In this document: positions 1 to 8,035 of the stretch, piece after piece
Numbering within the stretch: the first letter of the stretch is position 1
Layout: every line of letters begins with the position of its first letter
DNA from: Hallerella sp964587155
GTDB lineage: Bacteria; Fibrobacterota; Fibrobacteria; Fibrobacterales; Fibrobacteraceae
Length of the DNA: 64,000 nt
Assembly (NCBI GenBank): GCA_964587155.1
Contig: CAZPKF010000011.1
Coordinates: 1 to 64,000 of the forward strand
Direction of reading: 5' to 3'
The notes under the pieces: model-generated
Told to the model about the DNA's origin: nothing
Databases searched by the model: none
What the model saw: only the letters and a program-made list of their open reading frames with translations
Translations under genes and position numbers: made by a program

Positions 1-1
1 T

Positions 2-664
2 TTTTTAAAATCTCTGCATTTGACCGCAGAACATTTTGGCGTTTCCATAGCCGTTTCAGGGAAACAAACATTCCAGGATTTGCCGCCAAAACCATTTTTG
101 GGAAACGCGAAACCTTTCAAAATTTCTAACGAAGACGCGCTCATCCGGGCTTTTTATCAAAAGGAAATTCCCGATTTTTCCGCCTGGAACAAGCTTTACC
201 ACAAATCCCTTTGGGAAAACAGGACGTTTCCCAACGGCAGTTTTTTCGAAGACATGGCGACCATCCCCAAGATTTTTGTCGAAACAAAAGCCGTAGGCGT
301 TTTCCCCGCTCCCCTTTACGGTTACAGAACTCGCGCAGGTAGCATCCTCCGTTCTGATTACGATTTGAAAAAAGCAGAATTGCTCGACATTGCAGAAAAG
401 AATTACACTTATTTCAAGTCCTATTCGCCCGCCGTGCGCAAAGCGGCAGAAAATTTGCTTTTCAGCGCCAGCTTCAGTATCCTCATGCGTACTCCGGAAA
501 GCCCCGAATTTACCGCCATACGGGAACGCGCCTTTAAATGGATTCGAGAATGGCGCCTCCAGGCATTTTTCAATCCGAAAAACCGAATGCGGAACAAGGT
601 GGCCGCACTGTTATCATTGTGCGGAAAGCGCGCACTTCCCCATTTGCTGCGGAGGTTTGGATGA
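2..664 (+). CDS. Glycosyltransferase, C-terminal part (5' end outside window)
   Basis: The reading frame is open to the first base of the window, so the N-terminus is missing and the TTG at 20 is not a real start. About 220 residues remain. A segment with Trp, Lys and Leu followed by FFEDMATIPKIF and then PLYGYRTRAGSI resembles the acceptor half of family-2 glycosyltransferases that build surface polysaccharides; the catalytic DXD region lies upstream. The stop overlaps the next start (ATGA at 661-664), so the two genes are co-transcribed. The family call rests on the C-terminal half alone and is moderate. Confidence 0.6.
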   Translation, partial: FLKSLHLTAEHFGVSIAVSGKQTFQDLPPKPFLGNAKPFKISNEDALIRAFYQKEIPDFSAWNKLYHKSLWENRTFPNGSFFEDMATIPKIFVETKAVGVFPAPLYGYRTRAGSILRSDYDLKKAELLDIAEKNYTYFKSYSPAVRKAAENLLFSASFSILMRTPESPEFTAIRERAFKWIREWRLQAFFNPKNRMRNKVAALLSLCGKRALPHLLRRFG

Positions 665-1407
665 TTCCCCGGAAAATTCACTTTTGCTGGTTTTCAGAAG
701 AACCTTACCCAGAAACAGTCAAATCGTGCATTGAAAGCTGGAAGCATTTTCTTCCCCAATACGAAATTGTTCTCTGGGACTCCAATCGCGCCAAAGCCGC
801 ACAAATGCCTTGGATTGACAAAGCTTTAAAAGAAAAACAGTGGGCTTTTGCAGCCGATGCCGTTCGTTTGTACGCAGTCTATACTGAAGGCGGAATTTAT
901 TTGGATTCCGATGTCGAACTGCTGAAACCTTTTGACCCTCTTTTGGAACGGGATTACTTTTTTGGATACGAAAACGGTTCTGATCGGATTGAAGCCGCCG
1001 TATTCGGTGCCAAAGCCGGATTGCCCGCCATCCGAGATGCGCTCCATTTTTATCAAAGCCATCTTTTCGACTATAACGAGAACCAAGTGGATTTTCTAGT
1101 CATTCCCCATATCCTCAGAGAATCCTTTCGAAAATGGAATCTTGAAATTTTTGACGAAAGCGTTTTTTCACCCAAAAGTTTTATCGACGGATCCATTCAC
1201 ACGACAGATTCAACTTTTTGTATTCATCATTTTTCAAGTTCGTGGCGACCGAGACTGTTGCAAAAATTTATTCTACGCCGCCAATGGATTTACAGGCATT
1301 TTCCAAAGCCAGCGTCATCCCTGTTGGCTTCTGCGCTGTCCCTATGGACAAACCTTCGAAATCTAGGATTCCGCGGAACTTGCCAAAAAGTTTTCAAAAA
1401 ATTTTAG
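661..1407 (+). CDS. GT32-like glycosyltransferase (DXD sugar-binding type)
   Basis: The protein opens with MIPRKIHFCWF, the typical start of capsular-polysaccharide transferases with the DXD sugar-binding region (Gly_transf_sug, GT32-like). The nucleotide-sugar/metal motif is YLDSDVELL with the DSD at residues 82-84, preceded by the usual Asp-Arg-Tyr segment (ADAVRLYAVYTEGGI). Length is 248 residues, normal for the family. The start at 661 is chosen because it gives an ATGA overlap with the preceding transferase and a canonical N-terminus; a longer frame from 538 is a shadow of the upstream gene. It likely transfers one sugar onto a surface glycan in the cytoplasm. Donor and acceptor cannot be read from the sequence. 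Confidence 0.8.
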   Translation: MIPRKIHFCWFSEEPYPETVKSCIESWKHFLPQYEIVLWDSNRAKAAQMPWIDKALKEKQWAFAADAVRLYAVYTEGGIYLDSDVELLKPFDPLLERDYFFGYENGSDRIEAAVFGAKAGLPAIRDALHFYQSHLFDYNENQVDFLVIPHILRESFRKWNLEIFDESVFSPKSFIDGSIHTTDSTFCIHHFSSSWRPRLLQKFILRRQWIYRHFPKPASSLLASALSLWTNLRNLGFRGTCQKVFKKF

Positions 1408-1417
1408 CGCAGAGAAT

Positions 1418-2290
1418 TCACCGTTTTAAAAAACGGCGCGGAATAAAAAGTTTGGGAAAGCGGCGAAAAAAAGCGACAGAAAAAGAGGCTAGTTGCGGAA
1501 ACCGTCGAAGCGCTTCTTTTTTGTTGTGAAACGCCAAGTTCGAAAACCAATGCGAGCGCCAAATATTCCACGCCTTCGGAAACAAAGGCTCATTTCGATA
1601 ACTTTCAATGACCTTCAAAAAAGTTCCATACATCAAATGTCCATCTGACGACATATTGTTTCCATGTACGCGGTAATGCGTGCAAACACAGGGAAGCACG
1701 GGGAGCGAGCCATACTTTTTCAGAAGTTTCAGCCAAAGTGGAAAATCTTCAAATGGGTATTTCGAATCATAACCGCCCATTTTTTGAAACTCAACACGGC
1801 GAATCATTTCCGAGCAACCGTGCAGTTCCTTTTTTCCCAAAAAAAATTCTTCGAACGTGACTTCGGGTACAGAGCGCGTGTATCGCGGATCCGGAGCTTC
1901 TGCCAAATGGCCAGATTCATCCATCAGCTGAATCATTCCAAAGCAGGCTATCTTTTCGGGATGCGATTTCAAATAAGCGCTCTGCGCTAGCAAACGTCCA
2001 GGAGCCATCACATCATCCGAGGCGAACGTACAAAAAAATTCCCCCTGAGCTTCTGACAATAATTCGTTCAACGTATTCACAAATCCCCGGTTTTCCCGGT
2101 GACGATAATGGAATCCGAATTCTTTTGAAAGTTTTTCCAATAAAAGCGGACTCGAATCCGTTGAACCGTCGTCAATCACCCGCAATTCAAATGAAACACC
2201 TTCTTGCGCCATAACTGAGCGAACAGCTTCTTCCACATACTTTTCATGATTGTAACTAGCCAAAAGTACAGAAACTACTGGTTTTTCCAC
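1418..2290 (-). CDS. Family 2 glycosyltransferase
   Basis: A GT-A fold family-2 transferase: SVLLASYNHEKYVEEAVRSV near the N-terminus, VIDDGSTDSS as the first Asp pair, and a later FASDDVM as the DXD-type motif. Length is 290 residues. The GTG at 2290 is preferred because GGAGG lies about 5 bases upstream; a TTG at 2308 has no such site. The 5' end overlaps the flippase stop by 16 bases, so it is the last gene of the operon running down from 6443. It probably adds a sugar to the repeat unit exported by the neighbouring flippase. It converges with the + strand transferase ending at 1407. Confidence 0.82.
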   Translation of the reverse strand: MEKPVVSVLLASYNHEKYVEEAVRSVMAQEGVSFELRVIDDGSTDSSPLLLEKLSKEFGFHYRHRENRGFVNTLNELLSEAQGEFFCTFASDDVMAPGRLLAQSAYLKSHPEKIACFGMIQLMDESGHLAEAPDPRYTRSVPEVTFEEFFLGKKELHGCSEMIRRVEFQKMGGYDSKYPFEDFPLWLKLLKKYGSLPVLPCVCTHYRVHGNNMSSDGHLMYGTFLKVIESYRNEPLFPKAWNIWRSHWFSNLAFHNKKEALRRFPQLASFSVAFFRRFPKLFIPRRFLKR

Positions 2291-3540
2291 GGAATCCTCC
2301 GCACACAAAAGAGCAAGACGACAAAGCTCAAAGCATTTTCAATCGCATAAGCGGCAAACGGAGAACGGTATTCCAAAAAGGAAGCCCCAAAAACTGTCAA
2401 GGCAAAGAACAATATACTGGACCCGACTTCCAAAGAAACATACACCAACGTTTGCTTCCGGGCAATCAACGCCAACCCCAAACACCAGCAGCCCACTTTA
2501 AAAAAATCGCCAACAAACTGAATCGGAATCCACGCAGCAATAGGCAAGAATTTCTCTGACAAAACAAGAGTGACCACAAAATCCCGAAGCAAAAACAAAA
2601 CGACAACGAGAACGGCGGCAATCGCCATCACCCGTAACACGAGATTTCGGAGAGTTTTAAAAAATTCTTCCCGAGAAATCGCCGCCGAAAGACGCGGAAG
2701 CAGCACAACTCCCAACATCGAAGAAAATGCCACGACAAAAAAGTCCGAAATGCGCATGGCTCCTTGCCAAAATCCTGCGGCATCCCATCCAAAATTTTTC
2801 GCTAAAAAAGACCGCACAAACATAAAAAGCAAGGGCGAAAGAATCATGGGAACAAGTCCCATGACCGCATAACCGCGCCAAGGCTGAAAATTGGCGGAGA
2901 GCTTAGCCCCAAAACGTTTATAGCGAAAGCCTCCACGGTGCGCGTTCCAAAGGGCAAAAAAGCAAGAAACGATGGATTGCGTCGCAACGGCACTCAACAC
3001 GGTCAATGATTTCGTTTGCACCATCATCAAGACCCAAACGCAATTTAAAACAGATGTCACCGAATTGATCACAGCCCAACGTTTGTAATTCGAAAGCCCG
3101 TTCATCACCGATTGGCAAATCGCATTTAACGTCAACGCGAGCATTCCGGGAATTGCAAAAAGCAAAGCTGCCTGCACAAGGCGTTTAGGCATCAATGGGA
3201 AAATAGATTCCAGCGGTGCCAGCAAAGCGAAAAGAGCGAATCCAATTGCAGTCGCAATGGATGCGTAAACGCTAATGCGAAATCCTCCGCGCCAAATCGG
3301 TCCCAATTCTTTTTCGTTATCCCGATATCGAGAAGTTAAACTCACCCAGCCATTTTGCAAAGCAAGAGAAGATGTTCCATGTCCAAGCGAAAGTAAATTT
3401 TGCAATTGCCCAACAGCGGCAAACCCAACGGGGCCAGCCACCATTGCCAAGAACTTATTGGTGACAAAAGCGCATACTATGCGAATAATCGTCACTAACG
3501 CAGAACCAGCCGATTGTTTCCAAAATTCAGAAGATTTCAT
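2275..3540 (-). CDS. Wzx-type polysaccharide flippase (MOP superfamily)
   Basis: An integral membrane protein of 421 residues with about 12 hydrophobic segments. Its N-terminus (MKSSEFWKQSAGSALVTIIR, then an AGPVGFAAVGQ segment) resembles WzxE/O-antigen translocases. It is predicted to flip an undecaprenyl-linked oligosaccharide across the inner membrane. ATGA overlap with the upstream acyltransferase (3537-3540) and overlap with the downstream GT2 show one transcription unit with the sugar-modifying genes, which suggests the substrate carries the modified sugar made by them. Confidence 0.82.
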   Translation of the reverse strand: MKSSEFWKQSAGSALVTIIRIVCAFVTNKFLAMVAGPVGFAAVGQLQNLLSLGHGTSSLALQNGWVSLTSRYRDNEKELGPIWRGGFRISVYASIATAIGFALFALLAPLESIFPLMPKRLVQAALLFAIPGMLALTLNAICQSVMNGLSNYKRWAVINSVTSVLNCVWVLMMVQTKSLTVLSAVATQSIVSCFFALWNAHRGGFRYKRFGAKLSANFQPWRGYAVMGLVPMILSPLLFMFVRSFLAKNFGWDAAGFWQGAMRISDFFVVAFSSMLGVVLLPRLSAAISREEFFKTLRNLVLRVMAIAAVLVVVLFLLRDFVVTLVLSEKFLPIAAWIPIQFVGDFFKVGCWCLGLALIARKQTLVYVSLEVGSSILFFALTVFGASFLEYRSPFAAYAIENALSFVVLLFCVRRIPWKNQ

Positions 3541-4475
3541 AGTTCATACTCGTAAATATCATAAGCGACACTTCTCCCAGCACATTCCTCTTTTTGGCGG
3601 ATAAGGCCTTCGTTCAACACCCATCCGCCATTTTCGTTTGAAGTTCCCCAATCCACAAAAGCTTTTTCCGAAAATGTTTCTATCAAGTTCAGCATTAAAA
3701 AATCCATTGCGTGAAACGCGCGGCCATCTGCAGAGCTTGCCAAATATTGCGCATGTGCCACTTTTTTTGAAACATAAAAAACGCTCCCCGCCAAAAGATT
3801 TTCGCCATGGGAAACGGTGAAAAGCCGGATATTCTGCGGAAACTTCGATGCGAGCATTTTCAATTCTTTAAAGGAATGTACAGGGCGCGATCCATGCCTC
3901 GATTGCAGACAAGATTCCAACAGCGCATAAAATTCTGTCCAATTTGCGGATTCGGCAAAAATCAACTGTTCTTTCTTTCCCTTTCGAAAATACCTTCTTT
4001 TCTGCGGAGATGGAATGTCTTTTCCTGGATTCAACGCGCAAGAAAGCAGCCGGGAACGCAAAACAGCCTTTTTGCGGAAAAGCCAATAAAGATCTTCTTG
4101 AGATGGCCGTTCCGCATAAATCCAAGGCAGCGGTTTATAGATGACTCGATGCGCGCCCAGTTTTTTCAGTTCGGCATCGAGCAATTCAAATAAAACTTTT
4201 CCATCAGAGGCTCCCATGGAATTTTCCAAAACAAATCCGCCAAATGTAAGCCCCGCATGGGAACTGAAAACGCCAGATTCATTCAATGTTCCCGGAATCA
4301 AAGCGCAGCATTTTTCTTCGCGGAAAAAAAGGAACGAGCAATCCGGAAAACGGTCCGAATGATAATCCATGTAACGGCGGTCGAACAAAAAATTTCCATT
4401 TCGCGACTCTGCGACAAATGCATTCCAAATAGGTTCATCTTGCGGAGAATACCGCCGGATAGAAACACTCTTCAT
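3537..4475 (-). CDS. GNAT/FemAB-like acyltransferase of the sugar locus
   Basis: A 312-residue protein with two weakly similar halves, as in FemAB/CelD-type GNAT acyltransferases. The C-terminal part carries the family-like run LAGSVFYVSKKVAHAQYLA followed by AMDFLMLNLIE and VDWGTSNE. A GGAG lies 8 bases before the ATG, and both ends overlap neighbours by ATGA. Placed directly after a sugar 3-aminotransferase and 3,4-ketoisomerases, it plausibly acylates the amino sugar or its nucleotide form; this is inference from context. It could instead modify another amino group of the cell surface. Confidence 0.62.
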   Translation of the reverse strand: MKSVSIRRYSPQDEPIWNAFVAESRNGNFLFDRRYMDYHSDRFPDCSFLFFREEKCCALIPGTLNESGVFSSHAGLTFGGFVLENSMGASDGKVLFELLDAELKKLGAHRVIYKPLPWIYAERPSQEDLYWLFRKKAVLRSRLLSCALNPGKDIPSPQKRRYFRKGKKEQLIFAESANWTEFYALLESCLQSRHGSRPVHSFKELKMLASKFPQNIRLFTVSHGENLLAGSVFYVSKKVAHAQYLASSADGRAFHAMDFLMLNLIETFSEKAFVDWGTSNENGGWVLNEGLIRQKEECAGRSVAYDIYEYEL

Positions 4476-5614
4476 TCCGCAATCTCCTGCTCAAATCGAC
4501 CGTTTCTTCGGGGCGCAAAACCATTTACCGCCTCTATCACCTGAGAAATTTCGTCTTCTGTCATTTGCGGATAAAGCGGCAAACTGAGTTCCGTCTGCGA
4601 TATTTTTTCTGCAATGGGAAAACTGAAATTATTCCACTCCGAATACGCTGCTTGTTTGTGCGGCGGAATCGGATAATGGATAAGAGTTTCCACTCCGCAT
4701 TCCTTTAAATGTTTTTGCAGCTCATCCCGATATTTTGAAAATAGGGGAAAAACGTGCCAAACATTTTCCCGAGGCGCGCCAAAAATCGGCAAATCGATGT
4801 CAACATTTTGAATTTTTTCCAGATAATGTTTCGCAATCTGACAACGTTTTTCATTATCTGCATCCAAGCGTTTTAATTTATGTGCAAGCACGGCAGCCTG
4901 AAGTTCATCCAAACGGGAATTCATCCCTTTGAACAAATTCACATATTTTTTACCGCTCCCGTAATTAGAAAGGATTCGGACCATTTTTTCCAGTTCAGGA
5001 TCCGATGTGGTCACAGCGCCAGCGTCTCCCAACGCTCCCAAATTTTTTCCCGGATAAAAACTGAATCCGGCGGCATCTCCCAAAGCTCCCGTACGCTTTC
5101 CGCTTTCTAGGGCACCATGACCTTGCGCAGCATCTTCTATCAGCAGCAAATTTCGGCTGCGGGCCAAGTCCAAGAGTTCACCGCCCGGAATCGCCCGACC
5201 GTAAAGATCGACCGCCAAAATAGCCTTGACGGACGGAATCAAAAAGCGTTCCACGCTTTCCGCAGAAAGATTGCTCGTTGAAACATCCGGCTCTGCAAAA
5301 ACAGGAACAAGTCCCATTTCCGTCAATGCGAGGACTGTCGCAATATAAGTGTTCGCCGGGACAATGACCGCATCGCCGCGCCTTAAACGACCTAGTTCCA
5401 AATAAGCCCTGAAAATGAGAGTCAACGCTTCTAATCCGTTTGCCACGCCAACACAAAATTCCGTGCCACAAAAACGGGAGAACTCCTGCTCAAAGCGCAA
5501 ACATTCTTCTCCGCGAATGTACCAGCCGCTTTTCACCACGCGTTCCACAACAGCAGAAAGTTCCGGTTCAAAAGAAGCGTTCACCCGTTTCAAATCAAGA
5601 TAAGGAACCATCAT
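4472..5614 (-). CDS. DegT/DnrJ/EryC1 sugar aminotransferase (FdtB/QdtB-like)
   Basis: A PLP-dependent nucleotide-sugar aminotransferase of 380 residues. Visible are the N-terminal VPYLDLKRVN, the SGWYIRG segment, EDAAQ at 160-164 (cofactor ring contact) and the Schiff-base lysine K190 in SFYPGKNLGALGD. Its upstream neighbours are two WxcM-type ketoisomerase cupins, the arrangement known for dTDP-3-amino-3,6-dideoxyhexose synthesis (FdtA-FdtB or QdtA-QdtB). The expected reaction is transfer of an amino group from glutamate to the 3-keto sugar. The exact sugar cannot be decided. GGAG precedes the ATG, which overlaps the previous stop. Confidence 0.86.
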   Translation of the reverse strand: MMVPYLDLKRVNASFEPELSAVVERVVKSGWYIRGEECLRFEQEFSRFCGTEFCVGVANGLEALTLIFRAYLELGRLRRGDAVIVPANTYIATVLALTEMGLVPVFAEPDVSTSNLSAESVERFLIPSVKAILAVDLYGRAIPGGELLDLARSRNLLLIEDAAQGHGALESGKRTGALGDAAGFSFYPGKNLGALGDAGAVTTSDPELEKMVRILSNYGSGKKYVNLFKGMNSRLDELQAAVLAHKLKRLDADNEKRCQIAKHYLEKIQNVDIDLPIFGAPRENVWHVFPLFSKYRDELQKHLKECGVETLIHYPIPPHKQAAYSEWNNFSFPIAEKISQTELSLPLYPQMTEDEISQVIEAVNGFAPRRNGRFEQEIAE

Positions 5615-6036
5615 TTTCTCCGAGTCGCAGTCGCTTCTTCGCAGAATTTTTCATAATCCCGAATGTAATCCGCATCATCGTAAGGATGCGAAGCCAATAC
5701 AAGGCAAATCGCCCCCGAAGAAAAGTTCAACTCTTCTGCCCAAATTCCTGGCGGAACGTGAATTCCTTCGTATGGGCGGTCCAAGCGGATTATTTGAGAA
5801 TTTTCCCCATTGTCCACTTTGACATCGAACGCCCCGGAAACAGCCACTAAAAGCTGATGGCATTCCCTGTGGGCATGACCGCCGCGATGAATGCCGCCGG
5901 GAATATCATAGATGTAAAAAACGCGATTGATTTCAAAGGGAATGTTTTCAAAACTTTCTACAGGAGACAGCGAACCGGATCTTTCTGAAATTTTTTGGAA
6001 TTTTACAAAGTGGCAGCCAGCAAGCAACTCTTTCAT
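5611..6036 (-). CDS. WxcM-like sugar 3,4-ketoisomerase (FdtA/QdtA family), copy 1
   Basis: A single-domain cupin of 141 residues. The start at 6036 is fixed by a strong AAGGAGG eight bases upstream and an ATGA overlap with copy 2; the frame extends further upstream but that part lies in the other gene. The core reads FEINRVFYIYDIPGG, then RGGHAHRECHQ with both histidines of the HAH pair thought to be catalytic in FdtA, then SGAFDV and PYEGIHVPPGIW. It should convert a dTDP-4-keto-6-deoxy sugar to its 3-keto isomer as substrate for the next gene's aminotransferase. Confidence 0.85.
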   Translation of the reverse strand: MKELLAGCHFVKFQKISERSGSLSPVESFENIPFEINRVFYIYDIPGGIHRGGHAHRECHQLLVAVSGAFDVKVDNGENSQIIRLDRPYEGIHVPPGIWAEELNFSSGAICLVLASHPYDDADYIRDYEKFCEEATATRRK

Positions 6037-6443
6037 TTGAGCGCCTCCTTGAAATCGCCAAATTCCCAAATATAATCATCCGGATCATAGGGTTCCGAAC
6101 TGAGCACCAGCGCAACGGAATTGGTTGAAAAATTGTCCAATGTGCGGTAATGCATCGGAGGAACATACAGCCCGTTGTAAGAACGCCTGAGCGGAAACCG
6201 GAATTCTTCTTTCCCATTGTGCAGGACAACATCGAAACTTCCCGACAGCGCAACGATAAATTCGTGCTGTTTTTTAAAAGCGTGACTACCGCGGATTTCT
6301 CCGCCGGGAACATCATAGATCCAATAACAGCGGCGGATTCTGAACGGAATATGCTTTTCCGATTCGATAATGCTCAAATTTCCTCGATCATCGAGAATCT
6401 TAGGCAATGTCAGCAGTTTCGGTTTGAGGGAAATCGGATCCAT
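6033..6443 (-). CDS. WxcM-like cupin, copy 2, with altered active-site pair
   Basis: A 136-residue paralogue of the downstream cupin: FRIRRCYWIYDVPGG, RGSHAFKKQHEF, SGSFDV and SYNGLYVPPMHY. The second histidine of the HAH pair is Phe here (HAF). The start at 6443 matches the family N-terminus (MDPISLKPKLLTLPKI) and follows a TATTTT hexamer by 7 bases; the frame upstream to 6524 lacks family similarity. It is the first gene of the sugar operon. It may have another specificity, pair with copy 1, or be catalytically impaired. Confidence 0.8.
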   Translation of the reverse strand: MDPISLKPKLLTLPKILDDRGNLSIIESEKHIPFRIRRCYWIYDVPGGEIRGSHAFKKQHEFIVALSGSFDVVLHNGKEEFRFPLRRSYNGLYVPPMHYRTLDNFSTNSVALVLSSEPYDPDDYIWEFGDFKEALK

Positions 6444-6537
6444 ATCAGTTAAAATATAAAAAAGCTCAGGATTGCGCTCTTTTTGCCATGCGGCTATCGG
6501 CAAACAATTTTCAACGCCAAACAAGCCCTTCTTTTTT

Positions 6538-6545
6538 TAAATTTG
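6538..6545 (+). promoter_or_regulatory. TAnnTTTG -10/-7-like element for ddh-dut
   Basis: TAAATTTG lies 28 bases before the ddh ATG, leaving a leader that carries AAAGGA. The TAnnTTTG form recurs before several genes here and resembles the Bacteroidetes -7 element. No clear -35 is seen. Confidence 0.35.
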
Positions 6546-6573
6546 AATCACAAAAAAAAACAAAGGATTCTCT

Positions 6574-7557
6574 ATGCTTAAAATTGGCATTCTCGGTTAT
6601 GGAAATTTAGGTCGCGGTGTGGAAAGCGCCGTAAAATCCGCCCCGGATATGGAACTTGTCGCCGTGTTCACACGTCGCAATCCGCAAAGCGTCCAAATCC
6701 GGACTGCGGGCGTTCCCGTTTTGCACGAAAGCGAAGCTGTAAACTGGAAAGATAAAATCGACGTGATGATTCTTTGCGGAGGCAGCGCAACGGATTTGCC
6801 CAAACAAACTCCGGAATTTGCGGGCCTTTTCAATGTCATCGACAGTTTCGACACCCATGCAAAGATTCCTGAGCATTTCGCCGCTGTCGATGCGGCATCG
6901 CGGGCTGCAGGAAAAATCGCTATGATTTCCGGCGGTTGGGATCCGGGACTGTTTTCTCTGAACCGCGTTTATGCAGATTCCATTTTGCCAAATGGAGAAA
7001 CCTACACTTTCTGGGGAAAGGGCGTGTCGCAAGGCCACTCCGATGCTGTTCGCCGGATTCCCGGAGTTAAAAACGCAAAGCAGTACACCGTTCCCATTGA
7101 AAAAGCGTTAGAAGCCGTTCGCAGCGGAAAAGCGCCCCAGCTGTCAACCCGAGAAAAACACACCCGCGAAGTTTTCGTTGTTTTGGAACCGGGCGCAGAT
7201 GCGGCAAAAATTGAACAGGCGATAAAAACGATGCCAAATTACTTTGCCGATTACGACACAACCGTACACTTCATCGATGATGCCGAATTTGCAGAAAAGC
7301 ATTCCGGAATGTCTCACGGAGGATTTGTTATCCGTTCCGGGAAAACGGGAGAAAACGGCGAGTTTTCAAACATTGTCGAATACAGTATCAAATTGGATTC
7401 CAATCCGGCGTTCACAACCAGCGTTCTTGTCGCCTATGCCCGCGCTTTAAATCGAATGTACAAAGAAGGCGCAAGGGGCTGCAAAACGGTTCTAGACGTT
7501 CCTCCCGCTTACCTTTCCGCAAAAAGCGACGAAACCCTTCGCAAGGAATTGCTCTGA
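6574..7557 (+). CDS. ddh: meso-Diaminopimelate D-dehydrogenase
   Basis: A 327-residue protein with the NADP-binding turn GILGYGNLGRG at residues 5-15, followed by family blocks such as CGGSATDLP, DSFDTHAKIPEH, SGGWDPGLFSLNR and GKGVSQGHSDAVRRIPGV. The enzyme reductively aminates tetrahydrodipicolinate directly to meso-DAP, a one-step route to lysine and peptidoglycan DAP (EC 1.4.1.16). AAAGGA sits six bases before the ATG. Its stop overlaps the dut start by one base (TGATG), so the two are translationally coupled. The normal length and intact motifs make this a confident call. Confidence 0.95.
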   Translation: MLKIGILGYGNLGRGVESAVKSAPDMELVAVFTRRNPQSVQIRTAGVPVLHESEAVNWKDKIDVMILCGGSATDLPKQTPEFAGLFNVIDSFDTHAKIPEHFAAVDAASRAAGKIAMISGGWDPGLFSLNRVYADSILPNGETYTFWGKGVSQGHSDAVRRIPGVKNAKQYTVPIEKALEAVRSGKAPQLSTREKHTREVFVVLEPGADAAKIEQAIKTMPNYFADYDTTVHFIDDAEFAEKHSGMSHGGFVIRSGKTGENGEFSNIVEYSIKLDSNPAFTTSVLVAYARALNRMYKEGARGCKTVLDVPPAYLSAKSDETLRKELL

Positions 7558-7994
7558 TGAAAGAAGCGACCATTCAAATCCAATATTTAGACGATTCCAT
7601 CCCAAGGCTCGAATACATCGATGGCAAATCTGATTGGATAGACTTGAGAGCTGCAGAAACAGTGACTCTTCACCGAGGCGAATTTCGACTCATCCACTTG
7701 GGCGTTGCCATGAAACTTCCCCAAGGATACGAAGCCCACATCGCTCCTCGCAGTTCCACTTTCAAAAACTGGAAAATCTTACAGGTAAATTCCGTGGGCG
7801 TTGTCGATTCCAGCTATTGCGGAAAAGAGGATTGGTGGAAAATGCCCGTTTACGCAACGGAAGATGTCACCATCGAAAAGGGCGAACGCATTGCCCAATT
7901 CCGGATTATGGAAAACCAGCCCAAAATCAACTTCGAAGTAACCGTCCTCGAAGATAAAAATCGCGGCGGATTCGGCAGTACGGGAAAACGGTAA
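7557..7994 (+). CDS. dut: dUTP diphosphatase (trimeric dUTPase)
   Basis: All five motifs of the trimeric family are present in 145 residues: DLRAAE (1), APRSST (2), SVGVVDSSYCG (3, with the catalytic Asp), GERIAQFRI (4) and RGGFGSTGK (5, the P-loop-like tail). It hydrolyses dUTP to dUMP and pyrophosphate, which keeps uracil out of DNA and supplies thymidylate synthesis. The insertion KEDWWKMPVYA after motif 3 resembles the form seen in some clostridial and phage enzymes. It is coupled to ddh by a one-base overlap and followed at once by a terminator hairpin. Confidence 0.94.
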   Translation: MKEATIQIQYLDDSIPRLEYIDGKSDWIDLRAAETVTLHRGEFRLIHLGVAMKLPQGYEAHIAPRSSTFKNWKILQVNSVGVVDSSYCGKEDWWKMPVYATEDVTIEKGERIAQFRIMENQPKINFEVTVLEDKNRGGFGSTGKR

Positions 7995-8001
7995 AACAGT
8001 C

Positions 8002-8035
8002 GCCGGTCAACCAAGCGGTTTGACCGGCTTTATTT
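8002..8035 (+). terminator. Rho-independent terminator after dut
   Basis: GCCGGTCAA (8002-8010) pairs perfectly with TTGACCGGC (8020-8028), a 9-bp stem with a 9-base loop, followed by TTTATTTT. It overlaps the last codons of the convergent ATPase gene. Confidence 0.8.

Noticed and set aside
1421..1437. CCGTTTT...AAAACGG hairpin as a terminator
   Set aside because: It lies inside the last codons of the GT2 gene with a loop of two or three bases and no T-run.
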